Shown here: positions 1 to 8,261 of the stretch, one piece after another
Position numbering within the stretch: position 1 is the stretch's first letter
Layout of the letters: every line of letters starts with the position of its first letter
Assembly: GCA_013314715.1 (NCBI GenBank)
Contig: JABUFC010000035.1
Coordinates: 1-33,893, forward strand
Reading direction: 5' to 3'
Origin: Bacteroidales bacterium
GTDB lineage: Bacteria; Bacteroidota; Bacteroidia; Bacteroidales; GWA2-32-17
Length of the DNA: 33,893 nucleotides
Made by a program: the position numbers and the translations under genes
Notes under the pieces: model-generated
Database searches by the model: none
What the model saw: only the letters and a program-made list of their open reading frames with translations
What the model was told of the DNA's origin: nothing

Positions 1-1
1 T

Positions 2-217
2 AAGGCTATAGTTGAGTTCAAATGTATCATATTTAATCGTTGGGGCAAAAAGCTCTACGAATGGGACGACATAACGAAAGGTTGGAATGGTAAGATAAAC
101 GGCAATGGTGCCGATGCGAGTCCCGGTATTTACTATTATGTAGTAACTGCTAAAGATAAAAAAGGCAAGGATTACGAACAAAAGGGTTACTTCTATCTGT
201 TGAAAGAAAAGAAATAG
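2..217 (+). CDS. C-terminal end of a T9SS-exported protein with a CHU_C / type B sorting domain (5' truncated)
   Basis: An open frame enters from the left edge and ends at TAG 215-217, giving about 71 residues. They contain IFNRWGKKLYEW, then GWNGKINGNGADASPGIYYY and a closing YEQKGYFYLLK stretch. The order F-N-R-W-G, W-(N/D)-G, P-x-G-x-Y-Y-Y is the hallmark of the gliding-motility-associated C-terminal domain (CHU_C, type B sorting domain), which directs export through the type IX secretion system in Bacteroidota. The function of the mature protein cannot be told, because the N-terminal part lies outside the window. A strong terminator follows 20 bases after the stop, so the gene ends its transcription unit. 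Confidence 0.88.
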   Translation, partial: KAIVEFKCIIFNRWGKKLYEWDDITKGWNGKINGNGADASPGIYYYVVTAKDKKGKDYEQKGYFYLLKEKK

Positions 218-237
218 AAAGTTAGCATCAAAATTTC

Positions 238-263
238 AAGAGCCGCTTAATGCGGCTCTTTTT
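238..263 (+). terminator. Rho-independent terminator
   Basis: Perfect 9-bp stem AAGAGCCGC / GCGGCTCTT with a 5-base loop (TTAAT), running into a T tract. It lies 20 bases after the stop of the T9SS-exported gene and before the phosphatase gene. Confidence 0.9.
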
Positions 264-312
264 GTTGTTGTATATTGATTAAATAATAGTTATTTTAGTC
301 GCAAAAAATAGG

Positions 313-1962
313 ATGAGAAAGGTTGTAGTATTATTAGTGTTATTCCTTATTGAGCCTTGCTTATATGCTCAAAAATCGAAAAATATACCACCCGAAAAGC
401 CCAAATTAGTTATTGGAATTGTTGTTGATCAAATGCGTTATGATTATTTAACTCGTTTTTATGATAAATTTGAGCAAAATGGTTTTAAACGTCTGATGAA
501 TGAGGGGGTTATTTGTCGCTATGCATATTTAAATTATATTTTTACCCAAACTGGTCCTGGACATGCCACTATATTTACTGGAACAACTCCATCGAATCAT
601 GGAATCGTATCTAATGAATGGTATATACCTTTAAAAAAACAAAAAGTATATTGTGTTGAAGATTCTAAACAAACAACGGTAGGAAGCAATTCTGATAATG
701 GTAAAGCAAGTCCACTTTATTTAATGACTCCTACTTTGGGTGATCAACTTCGTTTACATTATTTAAATAAATCGAAAGTTATAGCTATTTCTCTTAAAGA
801 TAGAGCAGCTATTTTACCTGGTGGAAAAAATCCAAATGCTGCCTATTGGTATGATGAATCAACGGGTAATTTTATTACAAGTACTTATTATATGAAAGAT
901 CTTCCTAAATGGGTAGAAGAGTTCAATAATAAAAAATTAGCTGATTTATATTTAAGTCGCTTATGGACAACATTATTACCAGTAAATGAATATACCGAAA
1001 GTTTACGAGATTCGAATAATTATGAATTGGGTTTTGGAAAAAATCAAATGGTATTTCCTTATGATTTATCTTTTTTAAGTAAAAAAAATAAAAATGAAAA
1101 AGATTATAGTATTTTAAAGTCCACACCGTTTGGGAATACCTTAGTACATGATTTTGCAATAGCTGCAATAATTAACGAGGAATTAGGGAAAGACAATATT
1201 CCTGATATTTTGACCATTAGTTTTTCAGCAACAGATTATATAGGTCATCGGTTTGGACCAAGATCGGTTGAACTCGAGGATACATATTTACGATTAGATA
1301 AAGAAATTGCTCATTTAATAGACTTTATTGAAAATGAAATAGGTAAAGAAAATGTTCTAATATTTTTAACAGCCGACCATGGAGTTGCCGATAGTCCTGA
1401 TTATTTAAACGACAATAAATTAACAGGAGGACAATTCAAGCAATATTATGCTTTGTCTCTTTTACGGACTTATTTAAATGCTACATATGGCGAAGGTGAA
1501 TGGGTGCTTGGATATTCTGATCAGCAAATATTTTTAAATAGAAATTTAATCGAAGATGCAAAATTATCGCTAAAAGAAGTACAGGAAAAAGTGGCTAATT
1601 TTATGATTCAATTTAATGGCGTGGCCAATGCTATTACTGCATATTCGTTGCAAAATCAGAATTTTACAGATGGGCTACTAAAAGCAATGCAAAATAGTTT
1701 TCATCCGAAACGATCGGGCGATGTGCTGATTGCTTTAGAACCTGGTTGGATCGAAGAGTCACCTTATTTATATGATCATAATTCGGCATATTCTTACGAT
1801 ACACATGTTCCGTTGTTTTTTTATGGTTGGAAAATACCCCGTTTAGCGATTAACCGAAAAGTCCACATTATTGATGTAGTACCAACTTTAGCAACGCTAT
1901 TACAAATAGAAGTCCCAATGGGTGCAACGGGGGTCCCTATACAGGAATTAATTGGAAATTAG
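313..1962 (+). CDS. pafA: PafA-type alkaline phosphatase (type I phosphodiesterase superfamily)
   Basis: A secreted phosphomonoesterase of 549 residues that would release phosphate from organic phosphates in the periplasm. Residues 1-19 form a signal peptide ending YA|QK. Active-site residues can be placed along the chain: metal ligand D39 (VVDQMR), threonine nucleophile T80 (FTQTGPGHA), N101, the K162-D-R164 pair, then D308/H312 (ATDYIGH), D355/H356 (TADHG) and H498 (YDTHVP). Threonine nucleophile plus K162/R164 is the signature of Elizabethkingia PafA, with nearly the same numbering, and separates it from PhoA-type enzymes. It is a single gene after a terminator. Its TAG overlaps the stop of the convergent aminopeptidase by 4 bases. 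No Pho box was recognised. The family call is firm; substrate preference is inferred. Confidence 0.9.
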   Translation: MRKVVVLLVLFLIEPCLYAQKSKNIPPEKPKLVIGIVVDQMRYDYLTRFYDKFEQNGFKRLMNEGVICRYAYLNYIFTQTGPGHATIFTGTTPSNHGIVSNEWYIPLKKQKVYCVEDSKQTTVGSNSDNGKASPLYLMTPTLGDQLRLHYLNKSKVIAISLKDRAAILPGGKNPNAAYWYDESTGNFITSTYYMKDLPKWVEEFNNKKLADLYLSRLWTTLLPVNEYTESLRDSNNYELGFGKNQMVFPYDLSFLSKKNKNEKDYSILKSTPFGNTLVHDFAIAAIINEELGKDNIPDILTISFSATDYIGHRFGPRSVELEDTYLRLDKEIAHLIDFIENEIGKENVLIFLTADHGVADSPDYLNDNKLTGGQFKQYYALSLLRTYLNATYGEGEWVLGYSDQQIFLNRNLIEDAKLSLKEVQEKVANFMIQFNGVANAITAYSLQNQNFTDGLLKAMQNSFHPKRSGDVLIALEPGWIEESPYLYDHNSAYSYDTHVPLFFYGWKIPRLAINRKVHIIDVVPTLATLLQIEVPMGATGVPIQELIGN

Positions 1963-3200
1963 TTCATGCGATATTCGATTTCGTCTATTTCAATTGGAAT
2001 ATGTTGCATCAAATTGATAGGAGTAGGTGCCACCAATATATCATTCTCCAATCGAATACCGATATTTTCTTCAGGAATATATATACCCGGTTCACACGAT
2101 AATATCATTCCTTCTTGAAGTATAGTTTCAGTATTACCGCTATCATGAACATCTAAACCCATAAAATGCGAAACACCATGCGGAAAATATTTTTTTACTA
2201 ATGGAGTAGATTCTGTTTTAATATCACTAACAGTAAGGAGTTTGAGCTCTACTAACGCTTTTTCCATTAATTGTTTAGATAAGATATTTAATTCTTTTAT
2301 GGAAGTACCTGGTGTTATATTTTTTTGTACTTCTTTTAAAATAGATAAAACTTTATTATAAATCTCCTTTTGTCTTTTCGTAAATATACCTTTATTAGGA
2401 ATAGTGCGTGAAAGGTCTGAAGCATAACCTTTGTATTCACAACCAAAGTCGAGTAACGTTAATTTATTTTTAAGTAAACGTCCAGAATTATTTGTATAAT
2501 GTAATGTTAGTGCATTTGCTCCACTGGCAATTATAGGGAGATAGGCGTGTTGATATTGCCCTTTACTTATAAAATATGAAGTAATAAAAGCTTCTATATC
2601 GGCTTCGGTTTTAAAATGATTAAAATTTTTTAGTAATTCATTAAAAGCCTCTCCTGTAATTCGAATGGCTTTTTTTATAAATGCAATTTCTTCGGGTTCT
2701 TTAGTTAATCGAAGCTCTTGTAAAATAGGCGATAGATCTATAATATTTTTTGAATTATTATGAAATAAGAGTGAATCAAATAAATGATTCATATTACTTT
2801 TAACAATATAAATATTATCAAAAGCTTGTAATAATTGATTTAATAATTCATTTGAATAATGAATTTGCTCTATGCCTGAAATTTTTTTAACTTCATCTGG
2901 ACTAATTCCTATGCCTTGATAAATAATAGTTTTTTCATCTAAAGTTGGTAAAAAAATATATTCTTGACAGTTTCCATATGAATCTTTGGTTAAAACAACA
3001 GCATGTATAGGATCTAAAATACCTGTTAAATATATAATATTTGAGCATTGTCTGTATTTATATTCATGTGATGCATTTCTATACTTTGTTGAGGCAGAAA
3101 ATAGAATAGCGATACTATTATTATTCAATTTGTTAAAAAGCTTATTTCTATTTTTTCTAAATAAAAAATGTTTATTTTGTTGATTTATATCAATTATCAT
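1959..3200 (-). CDS. pepP: Xaa-Pro aminopeptidase, M24 family (aminopeptidase P)
   Basis: A cytoplasmic metallopeptidase of 413 residues that removes an N-terminal residue preceding proline. Residues 1 to about 165 match the AMP_N (aminopeptidase P N-terminal) domain (HEYKYRQCSNIIYLTG; IFLPTLDEKTIIYQG). The pita-bread M24 domain follows from about 168. All five expected metal ligands are present: D251 (LLDFGCEY), D262 (ASDLSRT), H345 (PHGVSHFMGLDVHD), E370 (SCEPGIYIP) and E385 (RLENDILV). No signal peptide. It is transcribed divergently from sdhC and convergently with pafA, sharing a 4-base stop overlap (TTAG). On the minus strand TAACTTCG (3230-3223) resembles the -7 box with one mismatch. 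Confidence 0.92.
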   Translation of the reverse strand: MIIDINQQNKHFLFRKNRNKLFNKLNNNSIAILFSASTKYRNASHEYKYRQCSNIIYLTGILDPIHAVVLTKDSYGNCQEYIFLPTLDEKTIIYQGIGISPDEVKKISGIEQIHYSNELLNQLLQAFDNIYIVKSNMNHLFDSLLFHNNSKNIIDLSPILQELRLTKEPEEIAFIKKAIRITGEAFNELLKNFNHFKTEADIEAFITSYFISKGQYQHAYLPIIASGANALTLHYTNNSGRLLKNKLTLLDFGCEYKGYASDLSRTIPNKGIFTKRQKEIYNKVLSILKEVQKNITPGTSIKELNILSKQLMEKALVELKLLTVSDIKTESTPLVKKYFPHGVSHFMGLDVHDSGNTETILQEGMILSCEPGIYIPEENIGIRLENDILVAPTPINLMQHIPIEIDEIEYRMN

Positions 3201-3214
3201 ATTGAAAAAAAAAT

Positions 3215-3230
3215 TACATTTGCGAAGTTA
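3215..3230. promoter_or_regulatory. Divergent -7 promoter elements for sdhCAB (+) and pepP (-)
   Basis: Plus strand TACATTTG at 3215-3222 matches the Bacteroidota -7 consensus TAnnTTTG, 11 bases before the sdhC ATG. The minus strand reads TAACTTCG at 3230-3223 (one mismatch) ahead of the aminopeptidase. No convincing -33 TTTG lies at the usual distance for either. The short sdhC leader may mean that the in-frame ATG at 3246 is used instead. Confidence 0.5.
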
Positions 3231-3233
3231 TAA

Positions 3234-3914
3234 ATGAAATTTGATATGGCTAAATTTTTTAACACTTCTGTAGGAAAAAAAATGATTATGAGTTTAAGTG
3301 GTCTTTTTCTAATAGTATTTTTATTGGTGCATTTGACCGCAAATTTAACGGCAATAATAGATAGCTCTGGCGAAACTTTTACCAGAGTTGCCGACTTTAT
3401 GGAAGAAAATCCATTAATAAAAATAATGCAATATGTATTAGCTGCGGGTTTTATTTTACATATTTTTTATGGTACATGGCTCACGTATCAAAATCGTAAA
3501 AAACGTCCAATACCTTATGCTGTTTCGACCCAAACAGATGTTTCGTGGTCGTCGCAAAACATGTGGGTTACAGGAGCATTGGTATTGGGCTTTTTAATTC
3601 TTCATTTATATAATTATTTTTATAAACTTCAATTTACCGATTTGATTGAGAGCGGTCAAATGACAAAATACGAGTTATTAAAAAGTATTTTTCAAGCTGA
3701 TAATTGGCTATATAGTGTATTATACATAGTATGGTTTGTGATTTTAGCTTTACACCTCAATCATTCATTGCAATCGGGTTTTCAAACGTTAGGTTTAAAT
3801 AATCAAAAATGGATAGGTAGGTTAAAATGGATTAGCAGCATATATGCTATTATTATTGCTGTTGGCTTTAGTAGCATTACATTATATTTTTTCATTCAAT
3901 CACTGAATAATTAA
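3234..3914 (+). CDS. sdhC: Succinate dehydrogenase / fumarate reductase cytochrome b558 subunit
   Basis: Membrane anchor of complex II that takes electrons to the quinone pool through haem b. 226 residues with five hydrophobic helices (about 17-38, 63-84, 110-130, 160-180, 200-222). Histidines inside helices (H33 in LLVHLTAN, H76 in FILHIFYG, H124 in LILHLYNY, H174/H177 in LALHLNH) are candidate haem ligands, consistent with the single-polypeptide dihaem b558 type used by Bacteroidota and epsilon-proteobacteria; no separate SdhD is encoded. First gene of sdhCAB, 7 bases before sdhA. The annotated ATG 3234 gives MKFDMAKFF; the ATG at 3246 (MAKFFNTS) is a plausible alternative given how close the promoter box is. 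Confidence 0.92.
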   Translation: MKFDMAKFFNTSVGKKMIMSLSGLFLIVFLLVHLTANLTAIIDSSGETFTRVADFMEENPLIKIMQYVLAAGFILHIFYGTWLTYQNRKKRPIPYAVSTQTDVSWSSQNMWVTGALVLGFLILHLYNYFYKLQFTDLIESGQMTKYELLKSIFQADNWLYSVLYIVWFVILALHLNHSLQSGFQTLGLNNQKWIGRLKWISSIYAIIIAVGFSSITLYFFIQSLNN

Positions 3915-3921
3915 AAAGAAT

Positions 3922-5862
3922 ATGGCAATATTAGATCCTCGAATACCAGAAGGTCCCATTGATAAAAAGTGGACATTATTTAAGTCAAGCTGTAAGTTAG
4001 TGAGTCCCGCCAATAAACGTAAATTAGATGTTATTGTGGTGGGTACCGGTTTAGCGGGCGCCTCAGCAGCTGCATCTTTAGGAGAATTAGGGTACAATGT
4101 TAAAATATTTTGTTATCAGGATAGCCCACGAAGGGCACATAGTATAGCAGCACAAGGAGGAATTAACGCCGCTAAAAATTATCAAAATGATGGCGATAGT
4201 GTATATCGTCTTTTTATGGATACGCTTAAAGGTGGCGATTATCGTGCACGCGAGGCTAATGTTTATCGTTTAGCCGAAGTGAGCAACGCTATAATAGATC
4301 ATTGTGTAGCTCAAGGTGTGCCATTTGCACGCGATTATGCTGGTTATCTCGATAATCGTTCTTTTGGGGGCGCTCAAGTATCGCGTACCTTTTATGCACG
4401 TGGACAAACAGGGCAACAATTGTTGCTTGGAGCCTATAGTTCACTCAATCGTCAAATTAAACAGGGAACGGTTAAATTATATCAACGTCGCGATGTACTT
4501 AATATTGTTGTTGTAGACGGCAAAGCACGTGGTATTATTGTACGCAATTTAGTAACGGGCGAAATAGAACGTTATTCTGCACATGCAGTTGTTATAGCGA
4601 CGGGTGGATATGGAAATTTATACTATCTTTCAACCAATGCCATGGGGTCTAATGCTACAGTTATTTGGCAAGCCTATAAAAAAGGAGCGTATTTTGCCAA
4701 CCCTTGCTTTACTCAAATTCATCCAACATGTATCCCTGTACATGGCGAATATCAATCAAAACTCACACTGATGAGCGAAAGTTTGCGAAACGATGGTCGC
4801 ATATGGGTGCCTAAAAAAATTGAAGATGCACGTAAGCTTCAGCGTGGAGAAATAAAAGCCAACGATATTCCCGAAGAAGATCGCGATTATTATTTAGAAC
4901 GCAGATACCCTGCTTTTGGAAATCTTGTCCCTCGCGATGTGGCTTCGCGTGCTGCTAAAGAACGTTGCGATGCTGGTTTTGGAGTTAATAGTACAGGATT
5001 AGCCGTTTTTCTCGATTTATCAGATGCTATTAAGCGTTTAGGTAAAGAAGTTATTGAAAAACGTTACGGTAATCTTATTCAAATGTATGAAAAAATTACT
5101 GGCGATAACCCATATGAAACTCCTATGATGATTTACCCCGCTATTCATTATACAATGGGTGGATTGTGGGTTGATTATCAACTAATGAGCAATATTCCCG
5201 GCTTGTTTGTTATAGGCGAAGCTAATTTTAGTGATCATGGAGCCAATAGACTTGGGGCTTCTGCTCTTATGCAAGGTTTAGCCGATGGATATTTTATTTT
5301 GCCTTATACCATTGGTAATTATTTGGCAGATATGGTGAAGACTCCTCGCTTAGATGTTCAAACTAAAGAATTTGATTTAGCCGAAAATGAAGTGAACGAA
5401 AGAATTCAACGTTTGATGTCGGTAAATGGAAGTGAACCAGTTGATTTTTACCATAAAAAGCTTGGCAAAATAATGTGGGATTATGTTGGCATGGCTCGTA
5501 ATGCCCAAGGTTTAACAATGGCTATAGAAAAAATAAAAGAGATACGTCAAGAATTCTGGAAAAATGTAAAAATACCTGGCACTACTACCGAGTTCAATTC
5601 CGAATTAGAAAAAGCATGGCGTGTAGCCGACTTTTTAGAATTAGGCGAATTATTAGCTAAAGACGCACTCCATCGCGAAGAATCGTGTGGAGGACATTTT
5701 CGTGAAGAAAGTCAAACCGACGATGGAGAAGCAAAACGTAACGACGAACAATTTGCTTATGCAGCAGCATGGGAGTTTAAAGGCGAAAATAATGACCCCG
5801 AATTGCATAAAGATGAATTAATATTTAAAGAAGTAGAGCTTGTTCAACGTAATTATAAATAG
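3922..5862 (+). CDS. sdhA: Succinate dehydrogenase / fumarate reductase flavoprotein subunit
   Basis: Catalytic subunit of complex II, interconverting succinate and fumarate with covalently bound FAD. 646 residues. The dinucleotide-binding motif is G41-T-G43-L-A-G46. The covalent FAD histidine is H73 in [12 protein letters not shown]. Substrate-site residues follow the family pattern: [14 protein letters not shown] (154-167), H267-P-T269, SESLRNDGR (285-293) and R338 in VPRDVASRA as the expected catalytic arginine; [12 protein letters not shown] lies in the second FAD segment. It sits between sdhC (7-base gap) and sdhB (7-base gap to the chosen start), so the operon encodes the full enzyme. 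Direction (oxidation or fumarate reduction) cannot be read from sequence. Confidence 0.96.
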   Translation: MAILDPRIPEGPIDKKWTLFKSSCKLVSPANKRKLDVIVVGTGLAGASAAASLGELGYNVKIFCYQDSPRRAHSIAAQGGINAAKNYQNDGDSVYRLFMDTLKGGDYRAREANVYRLAEVSNAIIDHCVAQGVPFARDYAGYLDNRSFGGAQVSRTFYARGQTGQQLLLGAYSSLNRQIKQGTVKLYQRRDVLNIVVVDGKARGIIVRNLVTGEIERYSAHAVVIATGGYGNLYYLSTNAMGSNATVIWQAYKKGAYFANPCFTQIHPTCIPVHGEYQSKLTLMSESLRNDGRIWVPKKIEDARKLQRGEIKANDIPEEDRDYYLERRYPAFGNLVPRDVASRAAKERCDAGFGVNSTGLAVFLDLSDAIKRLGKEVIEKRYGNLIQMYEKITGDNPYETPMMIYPAIHYTMGGLWVDYQLMSNIPGLFVIGEANFSDHGANRLGASALMQGLADGYFILPYTIGNYLADMVKTPRLDVQTKEFDLAENEVNERIQRLMSVNGSEPVDFYHKKLGKIMWDYVGMARNAQGLTMAIEKIKEIRQEFWKNVKIPGTTTEFNSELEKAWRVADFLELGELLAKDALHREESCGGHFREESQTDDGEAKRNDEQFAYAAAWEFKGENNDPELHKDELIFKEVELVQRNYK

Positions 5863-5869
5863 AATTCCT

Positions 5870-6613
5870 ATGAACATAAAATTAAAAATATGGCGTCAGG
5901 CAAACCCTAAAGATAAAGGACATTTTGAGACTTATTCGTTAGAAAATATAAGTCCCGATACCTCATTTTTAGAAATGCTCGATATTCTTAACGAAAAACT
6001 TATTCGCGAAGGTAAAGATCCAGTTGCTTTTGATCACGACTGCCGCGAAGGAATATGTGGCATGTGTAGTTTGTATATCAATGGTCGCCCTCATGGTCCT
6101 GACGACGATATTACGACTTGCCAACTTCATATGCGTAAATTTAAAGATGGTGATACTATTACAATAGAACCTTGGAGAGCTGCAGCATTCCCTGTTGTAA
6201 AAGATTTAATTGTAGATAGAAATGCTTTTGATAAAATTCTGCAAGCTGGAGGTTTCATATCTGTTAATACGGGTTCAGCGCCCGATGCCAATAGTATTTT
6301 AATTCCGGCTAAAATTGCCGACGAAGCAATGGATGCAGCAGCTTGCATTGGATGTGGAGCTTGTGTCGCTGCTTGCAAAAATTCTTCTGCAATGTTATTT
6401 GTTGCCGCTAAAGTGTCGCAATTAGCTTTATTGCCACAAGGAAAAGCCGAAGCTACAAAACGAGTCAAAGCGATGATTGCCAAAATGGATGAACTAGGTT
6501 TTGGAAGCTGTACCAATACCGGTGCTTGTGAGGCTGAATGTCCCAAAAACATTTCTATTGCTCATATAGCTCGCCTCAATAGAGAATATTTATCAACAAC
6601 TATTAAAGATTAA
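5870..6613 (+). CDS. sdhB: Succinate dehydrogenase / fumarate reductase iron-sulfur subunit
   Basis: Electron-transfer subunit linking SdhA to SdhC. 247 residues from ATG 5870. A TTG at 5840 extends the frame by ten residues but lies inside sdhA and adds no family-like sequence, so the ATG is preferred. Cluster ligands: C58, C63, C66 (CREGICGMC) and C84 for [2Fe-2S]; C159, C162, C165 (CIGCGAC) and C169, with C214, C220 and C224 ([11 protein letters not shown]), for the [4Fe-4S] and [3Fe-4S] centres. Every expected cysteine is present. Last gene of sdhCAB; a hairpin terminator begins 27 bases after the stop. Confidence 0.95.
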   Translation: MNIKLKIWRQANPKDKGHFETYSLENISPDTSFLEMLDILNEKLIREGKDPVAFDHDCREGICGMCSLYINGRPHGPDDDITTCQLHMRKFKDGDTITIEPWRAAAFPVVKDLIVDRNAFDKILQAGGFISVNTGSAPDANSILIPAKIADEAMDAAACIGCGACVAACKNSSAMLFVAAKVSQLALLPQGKAEATKRVKAMIAKMDELGFGSCTNTGACEAECPKNISIAHIARLNREYLSTTIKD

Positions 6614-6639
6614 GGAGTTGAAATTAATGATTATGATAG

Positions 6640-6663
6640 AAGGCAGTTGCAAAGCTGCCTTTT
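6640..6663. terminator. Terminator after sdhCAB, possibly bidirectional
   Basis: Stem AAGGCAG / CTGCCTT with loop TTGCAAAG, followed by a short T run on the plus strand. The stop of the minus-strand siaC gene is 2 bases beyond, so the structure sits between two converging units and could serve both. Confidence 0.75.
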
Positions 6664-6664
6664 A

Positions 6665-7039
6665 TTACATTTCTACAAATTCAAAAGGTATTTTAAGCAA
6701 TTTAGAAAAACGAACACCCGATGAGTGCATATCGGTATCGTCTTTTAAATAATGCCAACGAATCAAAACTTCGTGTGTTTGTGCTATTTCTTGTAATATA
6801 AGTAAAATTTTTGCTAGTTGTTTTGCAGAAGCAGTATTGAAATATTCTAATTTAAAATTAAAAACGGTTTTGGGTAATGGATCTTTTTTATATTCATTAA
6901 GCCAATTTATAACAGGTTCGTAAAATGCAATTGCATTTTCGGGTAATGAACGATAACCTATTTCAAAAATTCCTTGTTCTTTATTCAAAATAACCGATGG
7001 TGTGTCTTCTTGTTTCACAATATTTATTGGTTCTAACAT
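6665..7039 (-). CDS. SiaC-family regulatory phosphoprotein (DUF1987), copy 1
   Basis: 124 residues of the SiaC/DUF1987 family. Visible family features are TPSVILNKEQGIFEI near the start, LPENAIAFYEPVINWL (residues 32-47) and LEYFNTASAK (64-73). In Pseudomonas aeruginosa SiaC, the threonine of the equivalent N-T-S-S motif (T68) is phosphorylated by the kinase SiaB; the matching residue here is T69. Family knowledge: SiaC is an anti-anti-sigma-like switch whose unphosphorylated form binds the diguanylate cyclase SiaD. No SiaD is encoded in this window, so the target here is unknown. The gene lies 8 bases downstream of a SiaB homologue on the same strand, the same order as the second pair at 25071-26030. 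Confidence 0.85.
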   Translation of the reverse strand: MLEPINIVKQEDTPSVILNKEQGIFEIGYRSLPENAIAFYEPVINWLNEYKKDPLPKTVFNFKLEYFNTASAKQLAKILLILQEIAQTHEVLIRWHYLKDDTDMHSSGVRFSKLLKIPFEFVEM

Positions 7040-7047
7040 AATCTAAT

Positions 7048-8175
7048 TTATTCAACTGCAATTAAACTTTGCAAACTTAAAAATGAATATTGATTGTTTA
7101 TAGGAAGAATATCATATTGAACTGGAAAACCGCTTTTCAGACGAATATCTATCATGCCTAAACCTGTTTTTTTAGAATTTGCGCCCTCAAAGTTAAACAA
7201 ACTATCATTATAATATTCATCAATTTCATCTTTTGTTAATGAATTTACTTTATCAATTTTCTTTTTAAGAGATATAAGTTGTTCGTTATCAATAAAATTG
7301 CCTGTTAAGATACGATAAAAATTTTTATTAAAACCAAGTAAAAATATTCCTGGAATTACATCCTGATCGTAACCTTCATTTGGGATATATCCGTGTTTAA
7401 TAATGTTTTGAAGCATTTCAACAACAACATAAAATACTTTCTTTTTATGGCTAATGCTTCCGGTCATTTGTCCTTCAAGCGAATTAAGTAAGGTAAGTAA
7501 GCTTTCTTGATTAAATGGACCATTGTTAATAATTGAAAGGTTTTCTTTATTTAAAATAGCATGAATTTTTTCGACAAAATGAAATTCATTGATGCCAATG
7601 TTCTGACCTTGTAATTCTTCTTCAACAATAGGTACTGTACAAAGATAAAAATACGAAAGTTCGCCCGAAAGAGGAACAAATTTATATATTAACTTGTTAC
7701 CTGCTTTACGTGCCATGTCTATTAGTCCTAGTCCAGCTCCACCTTTGTCTGATATAGAACCTTCTTCTAAAACGGTTTTGTAGTATTCTTTGAGTTCGTC
7801 TTTGCTGAGTGTATTTATTTTATCAATTAACGCTTGTAAGTATGGAATATTTTTAGTTTGAGCTATATTGCCTGTTGTAATTACATAGCGGTTGTTCATT
7901 TTTTGAATTAAAAATAAACTGTCGTGTTGAGGGTCCACTTCTACATCCGATGCTTGGTGGCGTGTAACATTTTGCAATGCTTCGACTAAAATGTTATAAA
8001 CGCGCTTTTTTATTTTCGAAGATTCTTCTTGTTTTTCAAGTTTGTTCTCGGTTAAAGATAAAATAGTGTCGGTAACATCTTGTGTAAAAATCCCTTTATA
8101 TATATACCCTAGATGATAATCTTGCATGAGAAAAAACAACTGTTTAACGAAATCAAGTGATTGATTTTCGACCAT
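7048..8175 (-). CDS. Tandem SiaB-family protein kinase-like protein (two fused domains)
   Basis: 375 residues from the ATG at 8175. Two homologous halves are visible. Half 1 has VEALQNVTRH (64-73) and KGGAGLGLIDMARK (144-157); half 2 has VVEMLQNIIKH (251-261) and KTGLGMIDIRLK (336-347). Both repeat the pattern E-x-x-QN-x-x-(R/K)H followed about 75 residues later by a glycine box, which resembles the N and G boxes of GHKL-type ATPases and matches the single-domain SiaB homologue at 25071. Half 2 has lost the GGAG part of the glycine box. SiaB phosphorylates SiaC in Pseudomonas. The frame can be read from TTG 8196, but that codon lies in a -7 promoter box, so ATG 8175 is chosen. Followed by siaC after 8 bases. 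Confidence 0.8.
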   Translation of the reverse strand: MVENQSLDFVKQLFFLMQDYHLGYIYKGIFTQDVTDTILSLTENKLEKQEESSKIKKRVYNILVEALQNVTRHQASDVEVDPQHDSLFLIQKMNNRYVITTGNIAQTKNIPYLQALIDKINTLSKDELKEYYKTVLEEGSISDKGGAGLGLIDMARKAGNKLIYKFVPLSGELSYFYLCTVPIVEEELQGQNIGINEFHFVEKIHAILNKENLSIINNGPFNQESLLTLLNSLEGQMTGSISHKKKVFYVVVEMLQNIIKHGYIPNEGYDQDVIPGIFLLGFNKNFYRILTGNFIDNEQLISLKKKIDKVNSLTKDEIDEYYNDSLFNFEGANSKKTGLGMIDIRLKSGFPVQYDILPINNQYSFLSLQSLIAVE

Positions 8176-8193
8176 AGCTCGCGATTTTAATAG

Positions 8194-8201
8194 CAAATAT
8201 A
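8194..8201 (-). promoter_or_regulatory. -7 promoter element for the tandem siaB-siaC operon
   Basis: The minus strand reads TATATTTG (8201-8194), an exact TAnnTTTG match, 18 bases before the ATG at 8175. It covers the TTG at 8196 that would otherwise be the upstream start. A TTTG at 8215-8212 is only 10 bases away, shorter than usual for a -33 element. Confidence 0.55.
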
Positions 8202-8261
8202 AAAATAATTACAAACTTACTATCTTTTTTTTATTTAACAAAATTTTAATTATAGTGTAAA

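Noticed and set aside
5840-5869. TTG start giving SdhB ten extra residues
   Set aside because: The codon is inside sdhA, and the extra residues do not match SdhB N-termini. The ATG at 5870, 7 bases after the sdhA stop, is the natural start.
6127-6552. 141-codon open frame on the minus strand opposite sdhB
   Set aside because: It lies wholly within a gene with all its iron-sulfur cysteines in place. It is a by-product of codon use in the antisense frame, with no family-like sequence.
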